Source: Oscillospiraceae bacterium
GTDB lineage: Bacteria; Bacillota; Clostridia; Oscillospirales; Oscillospiraceae
NCBI GenBank assembly: GCA_017550645.1
Contig: JAFZOI010000036.1
Location: 124,001-188,000 of the forward strand
Direction: 5' to 3'
Length of the DNA: 64,000 nucleotides
This document shows positions 42,896-51,565 of the stretch, piece after piece. The position numbers were made by a program, and so were the translations under genes. The notes below the pieces were generated by a model. It saw nothing but the letters and a program-made list of their open reading frames with translations, was not told the DNA's origin and did no database searches. Position 1 is the first letter of the stretch. The number at the start of each line of letters is the position of its first letter.

Positions 42896-44377
42896 TTACC
42901 TCCCGAATCGCAGCACTACCTCCGGCATCTCCTCTTTGGAAGCAAAGCCGGTATGGATGGGCTTTTTGCCGCGAAGCGCCGCCAGCGGAGCGGGCGGCTC
43001 CGTTCCGGTGAGCTCCGCGAGCTCGAAAATGGCGTCGGTCCCCTCGCACTTCGGCGCGGAGCCGAGGCCCTCTATGACCGCGGCGCAGAACTTATAGGGG
43101 CTCGCAGTAGATACGACGACGGCGGGCCTGTCCGAGCCGGTCTTCTTTCTGTATTCTTCGAGGACGTGCCACGCGACGGCGGTGTGCGTATCGATGAGCG
43201 TCCCGCAGGACTTCCAGACTTCGCCTATGGCGGCCTTCGTCCCGTCCTCGGTGCAGCAGCCGGCCGCGAACTCCTCCGCGAGCTTGTTCTTCAAGCTCTC
43301 CGGCAGGGAGTATATCCCCTCGCCGCCGAGCTCTCCCATGAGACGGCGCACGAGCGCGTCGTCCTTGCCCGACTCCTCGAAGAGCAGCCTCTCGAGGTTG
43401 CTGGATATGAGGATGTCCATCGAAGGGGACACGGTCGTCATGAGCTTGCGGCGTCTGTCGTAGACGCCCGTCTCGAAGAGGTCGGTCAGCACTCGGTTGG
43501 AATTCGAGGCGCAGATGAGCTTGCCGACGGGAACGCCCATGCGCATGGCGTACCAGCCGGCGAGGATGTCGCCGAAATTGCCGGTCGGGACGCAGAAATC
43601 TAGCTTCTCCCCCGCCTTGACTTCGCCCGCCGAGACCATATCGCAGTAGGCGGAGACGTAGTAGGCTATCTGCGGGAGCTGGCGGCCCCAGTTTATCGAG
43701 TTCGCCGAGGAAAGGAACGTCCCGCTCGAAGCCAGCTCTGCGCGTATCTTCTCATCGGAGAAGATGGCCTTGACGCCGTTTTGCGCGTCGTCGAAGTTTC
43801 CCAGAACGCCGCAGACGCCGACGTTGCCGCCCTCCTGCGAGGTCATCTGCAGCTTCTGCACGTCGGAGACGCCGTCGCGCGGATAGAAGACGAGGATGCT
43901 CGTCCCCTCGACGTCGCGGAAGCCCTCGAGCGCGGCCTTGCCGGTATCGCCGGATGTCGCGACAAGGATCATGACGCGGCGCGTGTCGCCATTTTTGCGC
44001 ATGGAGGCCGTCAGCAGGCGCGGCAGCATCTGCAGAGCCATATCCTTGAAAGCGCAGGTCGGCCCGTGCCAGAGCTCGAGCATGCCCGTTTTCGGAGCGA
44101 CGACGCGCGTCGGGGCGACGTCGGGATCGTCGAAGGAGGCGTAGGCCGCCTTCGCCATGGCGAGGAGCTCGTCCTCCATGAATTCGTCGAGGTATTTTTT
44201 CATTATGAACGCCGCGCGCTCGGGATAGCTCATCGGAGTCATGCGCGCGACGAAATCGGCTTCCAGCGCCGGGATGGACTCGGGCAGATAGAGCCCTCCG
44301 TCCTCCGCGAGACCGCGCGTTATGGCCTCGGATGCCGAAACGAACGCCTTGGCGTTTCTCGTGCTTACGTACCGCAT
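42896..44377 (-). CDS. thrC: Threonine synthase
   Basis: 493 residues, long (fold II) ThrC class that starts MRYVSTRN. The PLP lysine is in HGPTCAFKDMALQ, the phosphate-binding loop is near ATSGDTGKAALEGF, and the C-terminus carries VVVSTASPYKFC. Converts O-phosphohomoserine to threonine. Its start overlaps the end of the dipeptidase gene by 13 bases; an upstream in-frame extension is antisense-like and not used. No hom or thrB gene is in the window. Confidence 0.95.
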   Translation of the reverse strand: MRYVSTRNAKAFVSASEAITRGLAEDGGLYLPESIPALEADFVARMTPMSYPERAAFIMKKYLDEFMEDELLAMAKAAYASFDDPDVAPTRVVAPKTGMLELWHGPTCAFKDMALQMLPRLLTASMRKNGDTRRVMILVATSGDTGKAALEGFRDVEGTSILVFYPRDGVSDVQKLQMTSQEGGNVGVCGVLGNFDDAQNGVKAIFSDEKIRAELASSGTFLSSANSINWGRQLPQIAYYVSAYCDMVSAGEVKAGEKLDFCVPTGNFGDILAGWYAMRMGVPVGKLICASNSNRVLTDLFETGVYDRRRKLMTTVSPSMDILISSNLERLLFEESGKDDALVRRLMGELGGEGIYSLPESLKNKLAEEFAAGCCTEDGTKAAIGEVWKSCGTLIDTHTAVAWHVLEEYRKKTGSDRPAVVVSTASPYKFCAAVIEGLGSAPKCEGTDAIFELAELTGTEPPAPLAALRGKKPIHTGFASKEEMPEVVLRFGR

Positions 44378-45294
44378 ACCTGCTTCACCACTCTCATCAG
44401 ATTGTTGTAGAAAATGTCCCGCGCCGTGCTCTCGGGGCAGCCGCGGGCAACGAGCGCGTCGAATATCTTGCCGACGTTCTGTATCCCGGCGATACCGGCC
44501 GGGAGCGTGTCGCATCCGTCGAGATCGCCGCCGATAGAGATGTTCTTTTCCCCACCGAGCTCGAGAAAATGCTCAATATGGCGCACCGCGTCCTCCACCG
44601 TCGCCGTTTTTCCGGGCTCGACGAGAAACGCGGAGTATAGATTCAGTCCTGCCACGCCGCCCTTTTCGACTATGGCGCGGAACATGTCGTCCGTCAGATT
44701 GCGCGTGTGGGCGCAGAGCGCGCGGGAGTTGCTGTGGGAGGCGACGAACGGGCCCTCGCAGGTCTCGACTACGTCCCAGAAGCCGGGGTCGGAAAGGTGC
44801 GAGACGTCAACTATCATGCCGAGCTCGTTCATCTTCCGCACGAGAGCCTTCCCCTCGGCGGAGAGCCCGCGCTCGGGCTCGTTGACGTTCGTCCCGGAGA
44901 TGACGGTCGGGGTGTTCCACGTCAGGCAGACGGAGGAAACGCCCTTCTCCCTTAGCTCCGGTAGCCTCCCGACGTCGCAGTCAAAGACGTGCGCGCCCTC
45001 GACGGAGATGAACGCCGCCGCGGCTCCGGCCTCGGCCGCCTTCTCCGCCTCCCCCGCCGTCCGGCAGAGGCGCACGGCGTCGCCGGCGGTCTCGAGCTCG
45101 CGCATGAGCTTGGCGTAAAGCTCGTCGAACATCGGCTTGAAGGGGTGATATATCGCGAAAAACTGCGCGTAGGGCGAATAGTCAGCGCGCGTCAGGTCGA
45201 CGTGCAGGCCGTTCGAGACGAGGTCGCCCTTTAGCCAGAGCAAGGTATCGCAGTGCCCGTCAAAGAGCGGCGGTCTGTTCGAATGCGTTTTCAA
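44365..45294 (-). CDS. Membrane dipeptidase (peptidase family M19)
   Basis: 309 residues. Zinc-site motifs are PLFDGHCDTLLW, FISVEGAHVF, MIVDVSHLSDPGFWDV and FVASHSNSRALCAHTRNL (His pair), with SIGGDLDGCD late in the chain. The family cleaves dipeptides, often with D-residues. The start is TTG with GGAGG 9 bases upstream; it lies inside the 3' end of yraN (35-base overlap), and no later start keeps the first zinc His. Confidence 0.92.
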   Translation of the reverse strand: MKTHSNRPPLFDGHCDTLLWLKGDLVSNGLHVDLTRADYSPYAQFFAIYHPFKPMFDELYAKLMRELETAGDAVRLCRTAGEAEKAAEAGAAAAFISVEGAHVFDCDVGRLPELREKGVSSVCLTWNTPTVISGTNVNEPERGLSAEGKALVRKMNELGMIVDVSHLSDPGFWDVVETCEGPFVASHSNSRALCAHTRNLTDDMFRAIVEKGGVAGLNLYSAFLVEPGKTATVEDAVRHIEHFLELGGEKNISIGGDLDGCDTLPAGIAGIQNVGKIFDALVARGCPESTARDIFYNNLMRVVKQVCGT

Positions 45295-45628
45295 TGTGGT
45301 TCACCTCCGCTGAGCCGTCCGCGCGCCTGTATACCTCGACGACGTCGAAGCGGGGCTGCAGCTGCGTCTCGTTTTTGCCGAGCCAGTCCTGCGCGGCGAG
45401 GATGACCCTCGCCTGCTTGCGTGCGGTCACGAACTCCTTCGCCTCGCCGTGGGCCGCGTCCGAGCGCGTCTTGACCTCGACGAAGGCGAGAAATCCGCCT
45501 TTTTGTGCAATTATGTCAACCTCGCCCATGCGGGTCCGGTAGTTCATGCCGAGGAGCTTATAGCCCTTTTTTCGCAGATAGCGCGCGGCCTCGGCCTCAC
45601 CCCACGCGCCGGTCAACCGCCTATCCAT
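45260..45628 (-). CDS. yraN: YraN family (UPF0102) endonuclease-like protein
   Basis: 122 residues. GAWGEAEAARYLRKKGYKLLGMNYR and GEVDIIAQKGGFLAFVEVKTRS reproduce the PD-(D/E)XK-like core of UPF0102 (E, D and ExK). Suspected DNA-processing role. It overlaps rnhB by 8 bases and the dipeptidase by 35. The catalytic GEVDII stretch is encoded by a motif copy. Confidence 0.93.
   Translation of the reverse strand: MDRRLTGAWGEAEAARYLRKKGYKLLGMNYRTRMGEVDIIAQKGGFLAFVEVKTRSDAAHGEAKEFVTARKQARVILAAQDWLGKNETQLQPRFDVVEVYRRADGSAEVNHIENAFEQTAAL
45510..45521 (+). repeat. Repeated 12-bp motif ATTATGTCAACC, copy 6
   Basis: Exact copy inside yraN; coding strand GTT GAC ATA ATT (V-D-I-I). Confidence 0.7.
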
Positions 45629-46202
45629 GCTTCTTTTTGAGGAAGGTCAGCCTGTGCGCCGGGCAGGGCCCGTACTGCGCCAGACGCTCGTAATGGAGCT
45701 TCGTCCCGTAACCCTTGTGCCTGTCGAAGGCGTACTGCGGGTACTTCTCCGCGAGATCGTACATATATCTGTCCCTGCTCACTTTGGCGAGGACGGACGC
45801 GGCAGCGATGCAGGAATATATCCCGTCGCCGCCGATGACGGCGCGGGTCTCGCCGTCTATACCCTGCGTCCTGTTGCCGTCTATGAGGGCGAGCGCCGGC
45901 GCGGGCGAGAGCGCCTTTATTGCCTCGTCCATGGCGCGCATGCGGGCGCGCAGGATGTTAATTTCGTCTATGATCTTCTCGTCGACGGAGGCGACGGCCC
46001 ACGCCACGGCCTCGCGGCAGATGACGTCGAAAAGCGCCTCGCGCTTTTTCTCCGTCAGCTTTTTTGAGTCGTCGAGCCCTTCTATCACGCAGCCGGGCGG
46101 CAAAATGACCGCCGCCGCGTAGACGGGTCCCGCGAGAGGGCCCGCTCCGGCCTCGTCCGCCCCGCAGACGGAGGCGCCGAATTCCAGCGTCGCGTCCTTC
46201 AT
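45621..46202 (-). CDS. rnhB: Ribonuclease HII
   Basis: 193 residues. ASVCGADEAGAGPLAGPVYAAAV holds the first catalytic Asp-Glu; further acids are in ALIDGNRT and the C-terminal HKGYGTKLHYERL helix is typical. Removes RNA from RNA-DNA hybrids, including single ribonucleotides. It overlaps rbgA by 4 bases. Confidence 0.96.
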   Translation of the reverse strand: MKDATLEFGASVCGADEAGAGPLAGPVYAAAVILPPGCVIEGLDDSKKLTEKKREALFDVICREAVAWAVASVDEKIIDEINILRARMRAMDEAIKALSPAPALALIDGNRTQGIDGETRAVIGGDGIYSCIAAASVLAKVSRDRYMYDLAEKYPQYAFDRHKGYGTKLHYERLAQYGPCPAHRLTFLKKKHG

Positions 46203-47080
46203 GGCTCGTCACCCGGCCTTTCGAGCGAGATGCGGCCTATGACGCCGCCGCGAAATTCGTCGAGCAGTATATTCGCCATACGCTCGGTATCTACCTCGCC
46301 GCCGGAGACGAGAAAGCCGCGCTTTCGCGCCGCCCGCTCCAGCAGCTCCCAGCCCGCCGCGTCCGCGTCGAGCTCTGTTTTATAGCGCGCCGACAAAAGC
46401 TCGGGATAGCGCTCCGCGAGCCACTTCATGAGATGCGCCGCGAGCGCCTCGACGTCGAGTATCTGATCCTTGACCGCGCCCGTGAAGGCGAGGTGCTCGC
46501 CGACGTTCTCGCCGTCGAGCTTGGGCCAGAGAAGGCCCGGAGTATCGAGAAGCTGAAGTCCGCCGACGCTTATCCACTGCTTGCCGCGCGTCACGCCCGG
46601 CCTGTCGGAGGCTATGGCGGCCTTGCGGCCGGCGAGCTTGTTTATAAACGTCGATTTGCCAACGTTCGGGACGCCGACGACCATGGCGTGGATCGCCCTG
46701 CCGCTCTGCCCCTTGGCTTCTAGCGCGGCGATCTTGTCGCCGAGCAGGGAACGCACGGCGGGCAGAAAGCCCGAAACGCCCCTGCCCGAGCGAGCGTCCG
46801 TCTCTATGACGGGGACGCCCTCTGCCCTGAAATGCGCCGTCCAGAGCTTCGTCACGGCGGGATCGGCGAGGTCCGTTCTGTTGAGCACGAGAAGGCGCGG
46901 CCTGCCCGCGAGCAGGCCGTCGAGCTCGGGATTGCGGCTGCTTATGGGTATGCGCGCGTCCGCGATCTCGCAGACGACGTCCACGAGCTTGACGCTCTCT
47001 GTCATCATGCGGCGGGCCTTGGCCATGTGGCCGGGGAACCACTGCACGTTTATCTTGTCTTTAATGCTCTCGTTATCCAT
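46199..47080 (-). CDS. rbgA: Ribosome biogenesis GTPase RbgA (YlqF)
   Basis: 293 residues, circularly permuted GTPase: the G4 motif NRTDLAD precedes G1 VGVPNVGKSTFINKLAG and G3 DTPGLLWP. N-terminus NVQWFPGHMAKARRMM is the family signature. Required for late 50S assembly in Bacillus. Start at MDNESIKDK; an upstream extension runs into lepB. It lies 5 bases after lepB in rplS-lepB-rbgA-rnhB-yraN order. Confidence 0.95.
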   Translation of the reverse strand: MDNESIKDKINVQWFPGHMAKARRMMTESVKLVDVVCEIADARIPISSRNPELDGLLAGRPRLLVLNRTDLADPAVTKLWTAHFRAEGVPVIETDARSGRGVSGFLPAVRSLLGDKIAALEAKGQSGRAIHAMVVGVPNVGKSTFINKLAGRKAAIASDRPGVTRGKQWISVGGLQLLDTPGLLWPKLDGENVGEHLAFTGAVKDQILDVEALAAHLMKWLAERYPELLSARYKTELDADAAGWELLERAARKRGFLVSGGEVDTERMANILLDEFRGGVIGRISLERPGDEP

Positions 47081-47085
47081 TTCGC

Positions 47086-47637
47086 TTACAGAAATTTGAA
47101 CTTGCTTATCGGCAGGATGATCATATACGCCTTGCCCATGATGCATCGCCTGTCCACCATGCCGAGCTCGCTGTTGCGGCTGTCGTTGCTGGCGTTGCGG
47201 TTGTCGCCCATGACGAAGACGCAGCCCTCCGGCACGGTCTGCGGGAAGGTCACGTCGTAGCTTCTGTGGGTCGGAGCGGCGATATACTCCTCGTGAAGGA
47301 GCTCGCCGTCGACATAGACCTCGCCCTTGTCGAAGTCGATGTCTATCGTCTGCCCCTCGACGGCGATGACGCGCTTGACGATGGGCTCGTCGAGGAAGGA
47401 ATACTTCGTCAGAACGACGATGTCGCCCTGCTTCGGCTTATAAAAGAGATTTGATATGACGATGCGCTCCTGATCGAGCAGCGTATTTTTCATCGAATCG
47501 CCCGACACGCCTATTATCCTGCCGACGAAGACGAATATCAGTATCGCGCATACGAGCGCGGAGACGACGCAGGTTATCCAGTCGAACGCCTCCTGCTTGG
47601 GGGTGTTTTTCTGTTTTTCGTTTTCTTTGTTTCCCAT
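47086..47637 (-). CDS. lepB: Signal peptidase I
   Basis: 183 residues, start MGNKENEK with GAGGTG upstream. One membrane anchor (VVSALVCAILIFVFVGRIIG), catalytic Ser in VSGDSMKNTL, catalytic Lys in EPIVKRVIAVEG, and box E VMGDNRNASNDSRN. Cleaves signal peptides of exported proteins such as the secreted proteins in this window. Confidence 0.96.
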   Translation of the reverse strand: MGNKENEKQKNTPKQEAFDWITCVVSALVCAILIFVFVGRIIGVSGDSMKNTLLDQERIVISNLFYKPKQGDIVVLTKYSFLDEPIVKRVIAVEGQTIDIDFDKGEVYVDGELLHEEYIAAPTHRSYDVTFPQTVPEGCVFVMGDNRNASNDSRNSELGMVDRRCIMGKAYMIILPISKFKFL

Positions 47638-47682
47638 GGCGCACCTCTCGGAGATCAAATTCGCGCTTTATTGTATTTTATT

Positions 47683-47711
47683 ATTTTATCATCATTTCGT
47701 CCACTTAACAA
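47683..47711 (-). promoter_or_regulatory. Probable lepB promoter
   Basis: -35 TTGTTA (47706-47711) and -10 TAAAAT (47683-47688), spacer 17 bases, between the rplS terminator and lepB. Confidence 0.5.
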
Positions 47712-47731
47712 CTGCTATATTGCCGAAAGGC

Positions 47732-47765
47732 AAAAATAAACGCCCCATCGCTCGATGGGGCGTTT
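47732..47765 (-). terminator. rplS terminator
   Basis: Stem AAACGCCCCATCG/CGATGGGGCGTTT with a two-base loop (47738-47765), then TTTATTTTTG on the minus strand. Confidence 0.88.
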
Positions 47766-47771
47766 CGGCTT

Positions 47772-48113
47772 TTACAGTCTTTCCTTGACCTTGGCCTTCT
47801 TGCCTATCCTGTCGCGCAGGTAGTAGAGCTTGGCGCGTCTGACCTTACCGCGGCGGATGGTCTCGATGGAGACGATGTTCGGGGAGTGGATGGGGAAGAC
47901 CTTCTCCACGCCGACGTTATAAGCTATGCGGCGGACCGTGATCGTCTCGGATATGCCGCCGTGCTTGCGGGCGATGACAGTTCCCTCGAAAGCCTGAACG
48001 CGCTCACGGTTGCCTTCCTTGATCTTGACGTTGACGCGGACGGTGTCGCCCACTTCGACCTGAGGCATCTCGGGCTTCTGATACTGCTCGGAGAGTACTT
48101 TAACGAGATCCAT
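47772..48113 (-). CDS. rplS: 50S ribosomal protein L19
   Basis: 113 residues. [51 protein letters not shown] and [20 protein letters not shown] are the L19 signature blocks. Sits at the 30S-50S interface. It has its own promoter, a structured 5' leader and a terminator, so it is a single-gene unit. Confidence 0.98.
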   Translation of the reverse strand: MDLVKVLSEQYQKPEMPQVEVGDTVRVNVKIKEGNRERVQAFEGTVIARKHGGISETITVRRIAYNVGVEKVFPIHSPNIVSIETIRRGKVRRAKLYYLRDRIGKKAKVKERL

Positions 48114-48215
48114 TATTCATTTCCTCCCTTCTCGGCAGACGTTCTTGCCCTGCTGGCAGAGGACCGTCCTTCTAAGCGGCGTTGCCGCTACTGCGCGCAC
48201 CTCACGAGTCGCGCG
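48114..48215 (-). promoter_or_regulatory. Structured rplS 5' leader, possible L19 leader
   Basis: About 100 untranslated bases with several short stems on the minus strand: GCGCG/CGCGC around ACTCGTGAGGT, AGCGGC-AAC-GCCGCT and AGGAC-GGTCCT. Firmicutes rplS often carries an autoregulatory L19 leader; the structure here fits in position and size, but I cannot confirm the family consensus. Confidence 0.5.
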
Positions 48216-48222
48216 CCGGAGT

Positions 48223-48251
48223 ATAATAGCATGATTTATTTCAAAATGCAA
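48223..48251 (-). promoter_or_regulatory. rplS promoter
   Basis: -35 TTGCAT (48246-48251) and -10 TATTAT (48223-48228), spacer 17 bases. Lies between rplS and the end of the DUF2344 gene. Confidence 0.7.
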
Positions 48252-48258
48252 GCTTTTT

Positions 48259-48897
48259 TCAGCAAAAATGCTCCATTTTTTCGTTGTATATCTCCGTTCG
48301 GACGCAGTATTCCGTATATTCCGGCAGATCCGGCAGCGCCGCGAGGATGTTCCGCGGGGTCAGCGAGGGCTCGAACGTCGGCAGCGTCACGCCTATGCGC
48401 ACGCCGGACGTCTCCGTCGTCACGCTGAGGTCCGTCATGTATTTTTTCAGGTCGACGACCGACTCGCCGCGCTTTGTCTTCTTAACGACAGGGAGCTCCG
48501 GCGCCGACAAAACTTCCGCTATATACTCCGCCGTCTCCTGCGGAGAGGCGCCATCGAGGCGCAGCAGCGTGCTCCACGACGCAAAGCGCACGCTCCCCGC
48601 CTTCATGACGGGCTCGGCGGCGCGCTCTATGCGTATCCCCTCGGGCAGGGCGGCGTTGAGCCTATGGCAGAGGTCGGGGCACTCGGCGGCGACGCCCGCG
48701 TCGAGATATTCGCAAAGACTCTCGCAGCACGTCGGCAGCGGGAGCACGAGATTGAGCTTCGGGTGCGGATTGAAGCCCTCGCTGTGCACGAGGTCGACTC
48801 CGGCGCGGGCGAAGGCGCGCTGGAACGTCCGGAGCATGTCCAGATGCGATATATACTTCGCGCGGCCCGTCTTGGAATACCTTATCCTAACGTTCAT
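48259..48897 (-). CDS. TIGR03936/DUF2344 radical-SAM-associated protein
   Basis: 212 residues. VRIRYSKTGRAKYISHLDMLRTFQRAFARAG and HSEGFNPHPKLNLVLPLP are the defining blocks. In most Firmicutes it is adjacent or fused to a TIGR03960 radical-SAM protein and followed by an RNase G/E gene and rplU; here that continuation is replaced by rplS. It overlaps the upstream radical-SAM gene by 11 bases. Function unknown, suspected in RNA or tRNA modification. Confidence 0.9.
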   Translation of the reverse strand: MNVRIRYSKTGRAKYISHLDMLRTFQRAFARAGVDLVHSEGFNPHPKLNLVLPLPTCCESLCEYLDAGVAAECPDLCHRLNAALPEGIRIERAAEPVMKAGSVRFASWSTLLRLDGASPQETAEYIAEVLSAPELPVVKKTKRGESVVDLKKYMTDLSVTTETSGVRIGVTLPTFEPSLTPRNILAALPDLPEYTEYCVRTEIYNEKMEHFC

Positions 48898-50713
48898 GGC
48901 ACTTTCCTCCGAGCCGGTCGGCTCCGCAGCCGGAGCAGCGCGCGCGGCAGTCCGGCGTCGTGCGGCACTCGCGCGAGAGACGCCTCTCGCGCAGCAGAAA
49001 TTCGTCCGTCACGCCCGCGGATACGCGCGACCAGGGCAGTATCTCGTCCTCCGCGCGCTCGCGCACGGCGTAAAAGTCGGGGTCGACGCCGCAGAAGGCG
49101 AATGCCTCCTCCCATTTGGTCAGGCTGAAATACTCGTCCCACGCCTGCAGGCCGCCCGCCGTCTCCAGCACGCGCTCGAGCACGGGAGCAAGCCTTCTGT
49201 CGCCCCGCGCGAGGACGGCCTCGATGAAGCTCACGCCCGGCTCGTGCCAGCTGAAGGACAGCGCCTTGGACGGCATCGCCGCCTTGAGAAGGTCTATCTT
49301 GCGGGAAAACTCCGCGCGCGTATCCTGCGCCTCCCACTGGAAGGGCGTCATGGGCTTAGGCACGAAGCAGGCGGCGCTGACCGTGACGCGCGCGCCGCGG
49401 GCCTTGTTCGTCGCATGGCGCCTGAACTCTCCGAGAACTTTATACGCGAGGTCGGCTATGGCGAGCACGTCCTCGTCCGTCTCGGTCGGCAGGCCTATCA
49501 TGAAATAGAGCTTGACCGCGCTCCAGCCGCCCTCGAAAGCCGTGCGGCACGAGGTAAGCACGTCCTCCTCGGTCACGTTTTTGTTTATGACGTCGCGAAG
49601 GCGCTGGGAGCCCGCCTCGGGCGCGAACGTGAGCCCGCTGCGGCGCACCTTCTGGACTTTTTTCATCAGCTCCATGGAGAAGTTGTCCGCGCGCAGAGAC
49701 GGCAGAGACAGGCTCGCCATGTTCGGCTCGCACCACTCCAGCAGATCGTCGCAGAGCTTTTCGAGGCCGGGATAGTCGCTGCTCGAGAGCGATGAAAGGC
49801 TTATCTCGCGGTAGCCCGAGCACTTCATGCTCTCTATCCCCTGCTTCGTCAGCAGATCTTCCGAGCGTGCGCGGACGGGGCGGCAGGTAAAGCCCGCCTG
49901 GCAGAAGCGGCAGCCGCGTATGCAGCCGCGGAAAAGCTCCAGAACGGAGCGGTCGTGCACTATCTCAGTCGAGGGCACGATGCCGTCGACGGGGTAATAC
50001 GCCGCGTCGAGGTCGCTGACGACGCGCTTGACGACCTTATCCGGCGCGCCGGGGAGCGGCTCGAAGCGGGATATCGTCCCGTCCGCGCCGTACTCGACGT
50101 CGTAGAGAGAGGGAACGTAGACGCCCTCTATCTTCGCGGCGCGGAGCAGGAATTCTCGCTTTGTAATGCCCTCGCGACGCGCCTGACGGTAGAGCTCGAC
50201 GAGCTCGCAGTCCATGTACTCCCCTTCCCCTATGACGGCGAGGTCTATAAAATCTGCCAGCGGCTCGCAGTTGAACATGCACGCGCCGCCCGCGAAGACG
50301 AGGGGCGCGAGGCCGTCGCGTTCGGAAGAGCGGAGCGGGATGCCCGCGAGGCGGAGCATGTTGAGTATGCCTATATAGCTCATCTCGTAGCCGACGGAAA
50401 AGCCTATCATGTCGAACTCGGCAAGCGGCAGCCCGCTCTCGAGCGAGCAGAGGGGCACGCCGCGCTCGCGCATGAGCGAGGCCATGTCGCCCCACGGCTC
50501 GAAGACGCGCTCGCAGGCGACGCCCTCCATGGCGTTGAGCGTCCCGTAGAGTATCTTCACGCCGAGATTGGACATGCCTATCTCGTACACGTCGGGAAAG
50601 CACAGGGCGACCCGCGTGTCCGCGTCCTTTTTCTTTATCTCCCCGAACTCGCCGCCCGTATAGCGCGCGGGCTTCTGGACGAGCGGGAGCAGTTTTTCAA
50701 GATCGGCTCTCAT
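48887..50713 (-). CDS. TIGR03960 family B12-binding-type radical SAM protein
   Basis: 608 residues. An N-terminal B12-binding-like domain (VALCFPDVYEIGMSNLGVKILY) is followed by the radical-SAM core with the CxxxCxxC cluster at FRGCIRGCRFCQAGFTCRPVR. MIGLPTETDEDVLAIADL is typical of the core. A C-terminal segment adds six cysteines in the last 28 residues (CRTTPDCRARCSGCG...C), likely another cluster. Paired with the DUF2344 gene. Reaction unknown. Confidence 0.93.
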   Translation of the reverse strand: MRADLEKLLPLVQKPARYTGGEFGEIKKKDADTRVALCFPDVYEIGMSNLGVKILYGTLNAMEGVACERVFEPWGDMASLMRERGVPLCSLESGLPLAEFDMIGFSVGYEMSYIGILNMLRLAGIPLRSSERDGLAPLVFAGGACMFNCEPLADFIDLAVIGEGEYMDCELVELYRQARREGITKREFLLRAAKIEGVYVPSLYDVEYGADGTISRFEPLPGAPDKVVKRVVSDLDAAYYPVDGIVPSTEIVHDRSVLELFRGCIRGCRFCQAGFTCRPVRARSEDLLTKQGIESMKCSGYREISLSSLSSSDYPGLEKLCDDLLEWCEPNMASLSLPSLRADNFSMELMKKVQKVRRSGLTFAPEAGSQRLRDVINKNVTEEDVLTSCRTAFEGGWSAVKLYFMIGLPTETDEDVLAIADLAYKVLGEFRRHATNKARGARVTVSAACFVPKPMTPFQWEAQDTRAEFSRKIDLLKAAMPSKALSFSWHEPGVSFIEAVLARGDRRLAPVLERVLETAGGLQAWDEYFSLTKWEEAFAFCGVDPDFYAVRERAEDEILPWSRVSAGVTDEFLLRERRLSRECRTTPDCRARCSGCGADRLGGKCHER

Positions 50714-50742
50714 GGCAGCTCCTTACAAAGAGTCTACCTAAA

Positions 50743-51309
50743 TTATATCCCTGCACCTCTCTCTGTCAACCCCGCGGCGCTCCAAACGGACGCGGCAAGC
50801 AGCGTTACGGAGGCGGCGGGGCTCCGGGCGAGGATCGCGAGCCCCGCGAAGCAGGCCGCGCAGACGCAGGTCACGGCCGTGACGGCCTTTTCGGTCGCGT
50901 CGGCCCCGAGAAACGCGGAAAGGCCCGCGCGGAGGATGCGCCCGCCGTCGAGGCTGCCGCAGGGCAGGAGATTGAGCGCCGAGAGGGCCGCGCTAGTCCC
51001 CGCGAGCTCGGGGCAGGACCGCGCGGCGGCGAGAGCGAGCAGGATCCCCGCGGCGGGACCTGCCGCGGCGGCAACGGCCTCCGCGCCGAAGCCGAGGCGC
51101 GAGACGTCCGCCTCCATGACGGCTCCGAGCGCGCCGAGCCTTATCTCCCGCGCGGGCGCTCCGAGCAGAGCGAGGGCGATAAGATGCCCCGCCTCGTGCG
51201 CGGCTGCGGCGGCCAGAATGACCGCGAGAGCGCGCAGTCCTCCGAAAAAGACGACGGCCGCGGCGGCGAGCAGCGCCCCGCAGCCGACGCGCACCTTCCC
51301 TATCCTCAA
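50743..51309 (-). CDS. Site-2 protease family M50 metalloprotease (SpoIVFB-like)
   Basis: 188 residues with about four membrane helices. Zinc motif AAAAHEAGHLIALALLG (HExxH) and the third ligand in LPCGSLDGGRILRAG. SpoIVFB activates sigma-K in the mother cell of Bacillus, and in many Clostridia a homologue sits near this spot. It overlaps the small gene upstream by 4 bases, like the spoIVFA-spoIVFB pair. The first codon would be TTG at 51309; a GTG at 51297 is an alternative. Confidence 0.85.
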   Translation of the reverse strand: MRIGKVRVGCGALLAAAAVVFFGGLRALAVILAAAAAHEAGHLIALALLGAPAREIRLGALGAVMEADVSRLGFGAEAVAAAAGPAAGILLALAAARSCPELAGTSAALSALNLLPCGSLDGGRILRAGLSAFLGADATEKAVTAVTCVCAACFAGLAILARSPAASVTLLAASVWSAAGLTERGAGI

Positions 51310-51539
51310 TCCGTCGGGAAGAACACCGCGAGGACGTCGTCGGCTCCGGCCCGCCCGCTGAAGGCTCCGCCGAGCGTCTCGGCCATCTCGCGCAGATCGA
51401 CGCTCTCATACAGCACGGGGGCGAGGGTCTTCGCCGCCTTTTGCGTCCATTCGGGCTTTACGAGCCTTATCCCGAGGGCCGCGGCGAGTATAACTGCGCA
51501 TATGACGAGCCGCGTTCCCGCACGTTTGAAAAGCTCCAT
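51306..51539 (-). CDS. Small single-pass membrane protein upstream of the M50 protease
   Basis: 77 residues from the ATG at 51539, with GGAGG 8 bases upstream. One helix (LVICAVILAAALGIRLV) and an extracytoplasmic segment (LYESVDLREMAETLGGAFSG). It lacks the M23-like domain of SpoIVFA but has the same position and overlap with the protease, so a partner role is a reasonable guess. No family recognised. Confidence 0.65.
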   Translation of the reverse strand: MELFKRAGTRLVICAVILAAALGIRLVKPEWTQKAAKTLAPVLYESVDLREMAETLGGAFSGRAGADDVLAVFFPTD

Positions 51540-51565
51540 ATGGATCACCTCCGGGTTTATCTTTA

